Shown here in pieces: positions 6,839 through 11,386 of a DNA stretch of 11,386 nt. Origin of the DNA: Candidatus Rokuibacteriota bacterium (GTDB taxonomy: Bacteria > Methylomirabilota > Methylomirabilia > Rokubacteriales > JACOUJ01). The notes under the pieces are model-generated. The model was not told where the DNA came from, did no database searches, and was given only the letters and a program-made list of their open reading frames with translations. Positions within the stretch are counted from its first letter, which is position 1; each line of letters begins with the position of its first letter. The position numbers were made by a program, and so were the translations under genes. The stretch lies in assembly GCA_016177865.1 (NCBI GenBank), contig JACOUJ010000033.1:1-11386 (forward strand), in the 5' to 3' direction.

Positions 6839-6928
6839 GAGCACCTCGGCCGCTGCATCTACGGCGGCATCTTCGACGAGGGCTCGCCCCTCAGTGACGA
6901 GCGGGGCTTCCGGCGCGAGGAGGCGATG
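6839..6928 (+). pseudogene. Fragment of GH51 alpha-L-arabinofuranosidase
   Basis: Directly after the enolase-superfamily gene, one frame reads EHLGRCIYGGIFDEGSPLSD followed by ERGFRRE. This is nearly the highly conserved N-terminal signature of intracellular GH51 alpha-L-arabinofuranosidases (for example EHLGRCIYGGIYEEGSPLSD in thermophilic enzymes, from memory). The frame has no start codon of its own at this point, lacks the normal first 20 or so residues, and loses similarity after RREEAM, where the family continues toward a 'LRWPGGNF' motif. It then reads unrelated sequence to a stop at 7082-7084, which overlaps the next gene. I call it a decayed remnant, likely left by deletion; full-length activity is impossible here. 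Confidence 0.7.
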
Positions 6929-7064
6929 TCGGACTTCCCACCGCCGTGCGCCCTGGCAACGCTGGAGAACGAGCGGGAGTCCGGTCCGAAGCCAGCCCGG
7001 GTGGAGACGGCCCAGAGGTGGCGCCGCAAATGCCAGGTGAACAACGTGGCAGAAGGAGTAATCG

Positions 7065-8507
7065 ATGAGCAGGATGAGCCGTAGGGAAACCCGCGCCGCG
7101 ATCCTTCCGGCCAGTGTCGGGATGGCGCTCGGGCTCGTCATCCTGGCCGCTGCGCAGACCGCGAACGCGGCGACCTACGAGGTTGGACCGGACAAGCCGT
7201 ACACGAGGATTGGGGATGTCCCGTGGGCGTACCTGTTGCCCGGCGACACCGTCCTGATTCACTGGCGATCGACTCCCTACCAGGAGAAGTGGGTCATCTG
7301 TCGCCAGGGCACCGTAGAGGCCCCCATCACGGTTCGCGGCGTTCCGGGGCCCAGCGGCGAGCTTCCGGTCATCGACGGGAACCGCGCCGTCACGGCGCGC
7401 GGGCTGAACTACTGGGCCGAGGCCCGCGGGGTCATCAAGATCGGCGGGGCGAACATCCCGCAGGACACCATGCCGAAGTTCATCGTGATCGAAAACCTCG
7501 AGGTCCGCAGCGCCAAGCCGCCGTACACCTTCACCGCGGATGACGGAACGACCCAGAAGTACACGGCCAACGCCTCCACGATCTACCTGGAAAAGGGCGA
7601 GAACATCACCATCCGGGGCACCGTCCTGCACGACGCCGGCAATGGCCTCTTCGTCGCCTCCAGCGATACCGAGGTCTCGCGAGACATCCTGATCGAGGGG
7701 AACTCCATCTACGACAACGGGAACGTGGGCAGCATCTACGAGCACAACAGCTACACCGCCGCCCTCGGGATCACGTTCCAGTACAACCATTACGGTCCCC
7801 TCTGCGCCGGCTGCGGCGGCAACAACCTCAAAGACCGGTCGGCGGGCCAGGTCGTGCGGTACAACTGGATCGAGGGGGGCAACCGGCAGCTCGACCTCGT
7901 CGAGGTCGAGGACAGCGTCGTGATCCGGACCGACCCGCGGTACCGCGAAACCCACGTGTACGGAAACATCCTGATCGAGCCCGCCGGCGCCGGCAACCGC
8001 CAGATCGTCCACTACGGCGGCGACGGCCGGGTCCGCAACTACCGCAAGGGGATCCTGTTCTTCTACCACAACACCGTCGTCTCCAGGCGGACGGACCGGA
8101 CCACGCTCTTCCGCCTCTCCACCAACGACGAACACGCCGACGCCCGCAACACCATCTTCTACGCGACGGCCAGCGGCAACACCGTTTCGCTGCTGGATGT
8201 CTCCGGCGTCCTCGATCTGACCCACAACTGGATCAAGCCGGGTTGGGTCAAGAGCTTCGGCAATTTCAAGGGGACGGTGAATGACGACGGGACCTCGGTG
8301 GGAGGGGCTTCGCCGGGATTTGTCGACGAAGCCGGCCAGGACTACCGTCTGGCCGCGGGCTCAGCCGCCATCGACGCGGGGACGGGGCTCCATCCGCGCG
8401 TTCTTCCCGCCAACGACGTCCTCGAACAATACGTCAAGCACCTCTCTGGCGAAGACCGGCCGGATGCGGGGCCCCTCGACATCGGGGCCTTCGAGCTCAC
8501 TCCGTAG
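7065..8507 (+). CDS. Secreted right-handed beta-helix protein
   Basis: A 480-residue exported protein. ATG 7065 is preceded by AAGGAG (7053-7058). Residues 1-36 form a Sec signal peptide with a basic start, a hydrophobic run (VGMALGLVILAAAQTA) and ANA cleavage. The rest shows features of parallel beta-helix polysaccharide lyases and related surface proteins: an opening like YEVGPDKPYTRIGDVPWAYL then LPGDTVLI, repeated coils such as IVIENLEVRSA, ITIRGTVLHDAGNGLF and ILIEGNSIYDNG, and a late DEAGQDYRLAAGSAAIDAG segment typical of such proteins. Catalytic residues cannot be assigned, so lyase, hydrolase or purely binding roles remain open. The GH51 remnant just upstream fits a polysaccharide-related locus. 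Confidence 0.78.
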   Translation: MSRMSRRETRAAILPASVGMALGLVILAAAQTANAATYEVGPDKPYTRIGDVPWAYLLPGDTVLIHWRSTPYQEKWVICRQGTVEAPITVRGVPGPSGELPVIDGNRAVTARGLNYWAEARGVIKIGGANIPQDTMPKFIVIENLEVRSAKPPYTFTADDGTTQKYTANASTIYLEKGENITIRGTVLHDAGNGLFVASSDTEVSRDILIEGNSIYDNGNVGSIYEHNSYTAALGITFQYNHYGPLCAGCGGNNLKDRSAGQVVRYNWIEGGNRQLDLVEVEDSVVIRTDPRYRETHVYGNILIEPAGAGNRQIVHYGGDGRVRNYRKGILFFYHNTVVSRRTDRTTLFRLSTNDEHADARNTIFYATASGNTVSLLDVSGVLDLTHNWIKPGWVKSFGNFKGTVNDDGTSVGGASPGFVDEAGQDYRLAAGSAAIDAGTGLHPRVLPANDVLEQYVKHLSGEDRPDAGPLDIGAFELTP

Positions 8508-8601
8508 GGCGGCGGGACTCCGGCCTGGCGTTCAAGCGGGTGGTCCGGAGCCGGCAGCCAGCCGTCTCGAGGTCCGTCATCCTTCTGCTCGGGCTCCCGG
8601 C

Positions 8602-9075
8602 GTGACAGGGGACGCCACCACGGCGAGCCGGGAGGCGGGCGCTTCCTCCCCTGTCCGCCCTCCTCGCGACCGCCTGACCCCCGCTGCGACCCTGGTGGCT
8701 CTCGTGGGGTCGCTGCTCCTCGTTGGACCCGCGGGAGCCCAAGGGTCGCCCTCGGCAGACCCGCCGATGCCGAGCGTGCACCGATTCTCCCTCCGGGCAC
8801 TCGTGACCGTGGACGTGACGGGGCGACTGGTCGTCACCCACCGTCAGGGGGCCGGTGAGGCGATCACCGAGTCCATCACGCGGCTGGGGGGCAGCCCGCT
8901 CGCCCGCCGCCCGGACCCGGTCGTGCCGGACGGGGAGGTCATCGAGCTGCTCCTCCCGAGGGGGGCCTATGCCGCGTTCGCGGCGGAGCTGGCTCGCCTC
9001 GGCCGGTGGGTCGTGGAGCGTCAGGTCGTCGAGCTGCCAGACCCGGTCCGGATGGTGCTCCATGTCGCCGAGTGA
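8602..9075 (+). CDS. Small exported protein of unknown function
   Basis: I do not recognise this gene. GTG 8602 is the first in-frame start after the preceding stop and gives 157 residues; it has no clear ribosome site, and ATG 8767 would give a 102-residue cytosolic form. I prefer 8602 because it includes a signal-peptide-like stretch, LTPAATLVALVGSLLLVGPAGAQG, ending at an AGA or GAQ cleavage region. The mature part alternates strand and helix (beta-alpha-beta-beta-alpha-beta by eye) with the helix YAAFAAELARLGRW. This resembles the small domains with 'P..f..fl..L..LG' patterns found in anti-sigma-associated periplasmic proteins; that likeness is inference. Third-position GC is high and even, supporting real coding. 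Confidence 0.55.
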   Translation: MTGDATTASREAGASSPVRPPRDRLTPAATLVALVGSLLLVGPAGAQGSPSADPPMPSVHRFSLRALVTVDVTGRLVVTHRQGAGEAITESITRLGGSPLARRPDPVVPDGEVIELLLPRGAYAAFAAELARLGRWVVERQVVELPDPVRMVLHVAE

Positions 9076-9382
9076 CCCCGACACCCCGGGACGACTGGGC
9101 CCCCGAAGAGCCAAGCGGGTCTGGTGGAAGCGAGGCGACAGGATTCGAGCGGACCCGAGGTAACGAGCATCGAAGGATCCCGACGCCAGATGGCTGGGTC
9201 CACATTGACCGCGCTCTCGAGCCCCTCACCCCTCTCGTTCACCCGCCGGCGGTGTTCCGCTCCCGCCGAGGCCGCCGAGGGCTAGCTGCAAGTCAGGTCG
9301 AGACAAGTCGGGCTGGTAGGTTTTGGACGGCACTGCTATGATCGGGCCGTCCAATCGGGCATTGGTGCAGCGGACGGGGGAT
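9076..9382. other. Gap before the HNH gene
   Basis: About 300 bases with no gene that I can support. It holds a likely promoter near 9334-9342 and a GCCGAGG-CC-GCCGAGG type short direct repeat near 9265-9282. Nothing else stands out. Confidence 0.5.
9334..9342 (+). promoter_or_regulatory. Candidate extended -10 promoter for the HNH/MazG-like pair
   Basis: TGC-TATGAT is a five-of-six match to the -10 consensus with the TGn extension, 41 bases before ATG 9383. There is no good -35 at the right spacing, which extended -10 promoters tolerate. If real, it would start transcription near 9349 and exclude the upstream TTG (9323) and ATG (9338) starts. Confidence 0.4.
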
Positions 9383-10318
9383 ATGGAGGCAGCTCCCAGG
9401 GCCTACATTGCCGTCACTGATAGCGACTGGTACCGCTTTCTCCGACAACGTCCCGACCTTGACGAAGTCAACTTCTGGCAGCCTAGTGGCAGTCGGGTCT
9501 TTGCGACACTCGATCCGGGACAACCATTTTTGTTCAAGCTGCACTACCCTGACCACTTCATCGTGGGCGGGGGGTTTTTCGCGCATGCGTCGCTTCTCCC
9601 CGCGAGCCTGGCATGGGAAGCCTTCGGAGAGAAGAATGGCGCGGCTTCCCTTGCCGACATGCGCCGTCGGGTCGAAAAGTATCGCCGGTCCTCGGCGGAT
9701 GCCCGTCAGGACTACACCATCGGCTGCGTCGTTCTCCAGGATCCGTTCTTCTTCGAGAGGGAGGACTGGATTCCCGCTCCTGGAGATTTCCACCGGAGTA
9801 TCGTTCAGGGCAAGACTTACGACCTCACCGCCAGCCCGGGCCGGGAGCTGTGGGACGTGGTGGTGCAGCGACGCCGGGGTCCGTGGACAGGTGCTGGAGT
9901 CCGGGAAGTAGAAACGCCGATGTATGGTGAGCCCACCCTGGTGCGCCACCGTCTGGGCCAGGGGGCGTTCCGCGTGATGGTGACCGATATCTACCAGCGA
10001 CGGTGCGCCATAACAGGTGAGAAGGCTCTCCCGGTCCTGGAAGCCGCTCACATTCGACCGGTAAGCTCCGGCGGCGCGCATCGCCTCGACAATGGCCTTC
10101 TCCTGCGCACGGACGTGCATACGTTGTTCGATCGGGGGTACGTTACGGTTGCCCCGGACTACCGGTTTCAGGTGAGCCGTCGGCTGCGAGACGACTTCGA
10201 CAATGGCGAGTACTACCACCAGTTTCGAGGGCAAAGCATCTGGCTGCCCCGGCACGCCGAAGAACGGCCAAGCCCGGAGTTCCTGGAATGGCATGCGGAC
10301 ACAGTCTTCTTGGGCTGA
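9383..10318 (+). CDS. HNH endonuclease with large conserved N-terminal domain
   Basis: A 311-residue protein predicted to cut nucleic acid. The C-terminal third holds an HNH nuclease of the HNH_2 kind: YQRRCAITGE, then LEAAHIRPVSSGG with H223, LDNGLLL with N237, and DVHTLFDRGY with H246, all in place. The N-terminal two thirds (YIAVTDSDWYRFLRQRP, EVNFWQPSG, FLFKLHYP, IVGGGFFAHASLL, AWEAFGEKNG) form a separate domain with a pattern that recalls PUA/EVE-like modified-base readers; that link is inference. ATG 9383 is chosen because homologues begin close to AYIAVTD; a TTG at 9323 and ATG at 9338 are in frame but overlap the putative promoter. It is followed 15 bases later by a MazG-like gene, implying one operon. 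Likely role: restriction of foreign or modified DNA. Confidence 0.82.
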   Translation: MEAAPRAYIAVTDSDWYRFLRQRPDLDEVNFWQPSGSRVFATLDPGQPFLFKLHYPDHFIVGGGFFAHASLLPASLAWEAFGEKNGAASLADMRRRVEKYRRSSADARQDYTIGCVVLQDPFFFEREDWIPAPGDFHRSIVQGKTYDLTASPGRELWDVVVQRRRGPWTGAGVREVETPMYGEPTLVRHRLGQGAFRVMVTDIYQRRCAITGEKALPVLEAAHIRPVSSGGAHRLDNGLLLRTDVHTLFDRGYVTVAPDYRFQVSRRLRDDFDNGEYYHQFRGQSIWLPRHAEERPSPEFLEWHADTVFLG

Positions 10319-10333
10319 GGCCGAGGAACGGAA

Positions 10334-10681
10334 ATGGATCGTCTTGACGGATTGCTTCGGGAGTTACGAGCATTCGTTGTCGAGCGCGAATGGGGCCAGT
10401 TTCATGACCCGAAGAATCTGGCAATGGCGATCGCCTCTGAGGCCGGAGAGTTGCTCGCCGAGTATCGGTGGGTAGGAAACGAAGAAGCGGACGACTATTC
10501 GCAAGACGGCTCGCGTCGGGAGCGCATCGCCGCTGAGGCGGCGGATATCGGAATCTCCCTCATGCTGTTCTGCGAGCGCGTCGGAATCAATCTGATTGAA
10601 GAGATTCAGCGCAAACTGGAAGTGAACCGCCGAAACTATCCCGTGGACCGCTCGCGCGGGCGCCCAGATCGACCAGGATAG
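10334..10681 (+). CDS. MazG-like nucleotide pyrophosphohydrolase
   Basis: A 115-residue all-alpha NTP pyrophosphohydrolase of the MazG/dCTPase (RS21-C6) type, which converts (d)NTPs to monophosphates and pyrophosphate. It has the family start REWGQFHDPKNLAMAI, the metal motif E36-x2-E39 (SEAGELLAEYRW) and E68-x2-D71 (EAADIGISLML), so all four acidic ligands are present. ATG 10334 has AGGA at 10324-10327, six bases upstream. It lies 15 bases after the HNH gene on the same strand, so the two are probably made together. House-cleaning of non-canonical nucleotides is the default role; pairing with a nuclease also permits a defence role. The C-terminus after about residue 103 is a basic, glycine/arginine-rich tail of no clear function. 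Confidence 0.82.
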   Translation: MDRLDGLLRELRAFVVEREWGQFHDPKNLAMAIASEAGELLAEYRWVGNEEADDYSQDGSRRERIAAEAADIGISLMLFCERVGINLIEEIQRKLEVNRRNYPVDRSRGRPDRPG

Positions 10682-10728
10682 CCGCGGGCGTCGACTAACC
10701 GTCACACAGGCAAAGGTCGGCCCGCGGC
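10681..10728. terminator. Inverted repeat between convergent genes
   Basis: GCCGCGGGC (10681-10689) and GCCCGCGGC (10720-10728) are perfect 9-base inverted copies separated by 30 bases; the first copy begins at the last base of the MazG-like stop codon. The position between convergent genes suits a transcription end point, but the loop is long and no U tract follows, so a site for a DNA-binding protein is possible too. The rest of 10729-10837 shows no feature. Confidence 0.35.
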
Positions 10729-10837
10729 GGTGGTGCGGGTGGAGCTTCACCGGCTCGGCGCGGACGGCCGGGCCTGGTGAAGGCCTCGCTCTGCCACGGC
10801 CAGGCGGAGGTGGCGCCGGCCCGTGCAGGGATCGGGC

Positions 10838-11386
10838 TCAGACCGGCCAGGATTCCCGCCGGTAGCCCATCTCCCAGAACATCCACTCGTACCGGCTCGT
10901 CGTGAGGAAGTGGCGGCGCATCGTGTCCCGCTCGGCCGAGGTGAGCCGCGCCGCCGTGGCGTCCGTCGCGGCGAGCACCGCGCGGACGAGGCTCCCGAAC
11001 TCCTCCGCGGCGTACGTCCCGATCCAGCGCCGGTAGAGCGGATCGGGCGAGCCCGCGCGCTCCAGCGCCTTGCCCACCTCCCAGTAGATCCAGTAGCACG
11101 GCAGGAGCGCCGCGATCGTCTCGTGGAAGGGCGCCCCGGACGCGACCGCCAGGAGGTAGCTCGTGTACGCCAGGTTGGTCGGGGCGAGCGGCGTCGCCGC
11201 GACGGCCTCGGGGGTGAGGCCGAACTCCCGGAAGAAGCTCCCGTGGAGCGCCCGCTCCACCCGGAGCGCCCCCGCCGCGTGCTCGTTGAACATGATGATC
11301 CAGTCGTCCTGCGGGGCCCGCGCCGCGGCCATCGAGAGCCCCCGGGCGAACTCGCGGAGGTAGAGGGCGTCCTGGACCGCGTAGAA
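10838..11386 (-). CDS. tenA: TenA/thiaminase II family protein (partial, start outside window)
   Basis: An aminopyrimidine aminohydrolase-type enzyme that salvages thiamin breakdown products, releasing HMP from amino-HMP. The frame stays open to the window edge, so the N-terminus is missing; a Met codon at 11332 is internal. Read from the edge, it starts FYAVQDALYLREFARGLS, which is the TenA segment carrying the substrate-binding Asp. LLPCYWIYWEVG holds the catalytic Cys, and the end SRYEWMFWEMGYRRESWPV carries the C-terminal Glu and aromatic residues of the family. All the key positions visible are therefore intact. It is on the opposite strand to everything else and clearly richer in GC. 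Other TenA-fold members such as PqqC lack this Cys arrangement. Confidence 0.9.
   Translation of the reverse strand, partial: FYAVQDALYLREFARGLSMAAARAPQDDWIIMFNEHAAGALRVERALHGSFFREFGLTPEAVAATPLAPTNLAYTSYLLAVASGAPFHETIAALLPCYWIYWEVGKALERAGSPDPLYRRWIGTYAAEEFGSLVRAVLAATDATAARLTSAERDTMRRHFLTTSRYEWMFWEMGYRRESWPV

Noticed and set aside
6891..8225. 444-codon minus-strand frame across the beta-helix gene
   Set aside because: The sequence is a low-complexity Val/Asp/Gly/Arg run typical of antisense translation; the plus strand has a signal peptide, ribosome site and beta-helix coils.
9293..10294. 333-codon minus-strand frame across the HNH gene
   Set aside because: Antisense shadow; the plus strand shows the intact HNH motif.
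1..11386. CRISPR arrays, tRNA or rRNA genes
   Set aside because: No regularly spaced repeats and no tRNA- or rRNA-like stretches were seen on either strand by eye.

Overview
The window looks like a GC-rich, soil- or subsurface-type bacterial chromosome. Gene density is high, GTG starts occur, Shine-Dalgarno sites are of AGGAGG type, and one exported protein has a Tat leader. The sequence alone does not fix the phylum. Base composition is uneven. By eye, 258-5304 and 9383-10681 are moderately GC-rich (a sample line near 10.4 kb is about 58% GC), while 5677-9075 and the tenA end are richer (a sample line near 11.05 kb is 70%). This suggests a mosaic of blocks with different histories.

Left edge (1-257): the C-terminal end of an ISAzo13-type (Rhodopirellula-type) transposase, followed by a probable right end of that insertion sequence. 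Block 1 (258-5304, all +): a class III PLP aminotransferase, then a one-permease polar amino-acid ABC importer (Tat-exported binding protein, ATPase, permease), then a PhyH-type Fe(II)/2-oxoglutarate dioxygenase. Together these look like uptake and catabolism or modification of an amino-acid-like compound: the importer brings it in, the aminotransferase moves its amino group, and the dioxygenase hydroxylates it or a product. The substrate cannot be read from sequence.

Block 2 (5677-9075, +): an enolase-superfamily (mandelate racemase/muconate lactonizing) protein that appears to lack two canonical active-site residues; a short orphan fragment of a GH51 alpha-L-arabinofuranosidase; a secreted right-handed beta-helix protein; and a small exported protein of unknown function. 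This reads as an eroded carbohydrate or sugar-acid locus.

Block 3 (9383-10681, +): a compact pair, an HNH endonuclease with a large conserved N-terminal domain and a MazG-like NTP pyrophosphohydrolase 15 bases downstream. It is the best candidate here for an undescribed two-gene nucleic-acid or nucleotide defence module. Right edge (10838-11386, -): a TenA/thiaminase II gene cut by the window end and convergent with block 3, separated from it by a 9-bp inverted repeat that starts at the MazG-like stop codon.
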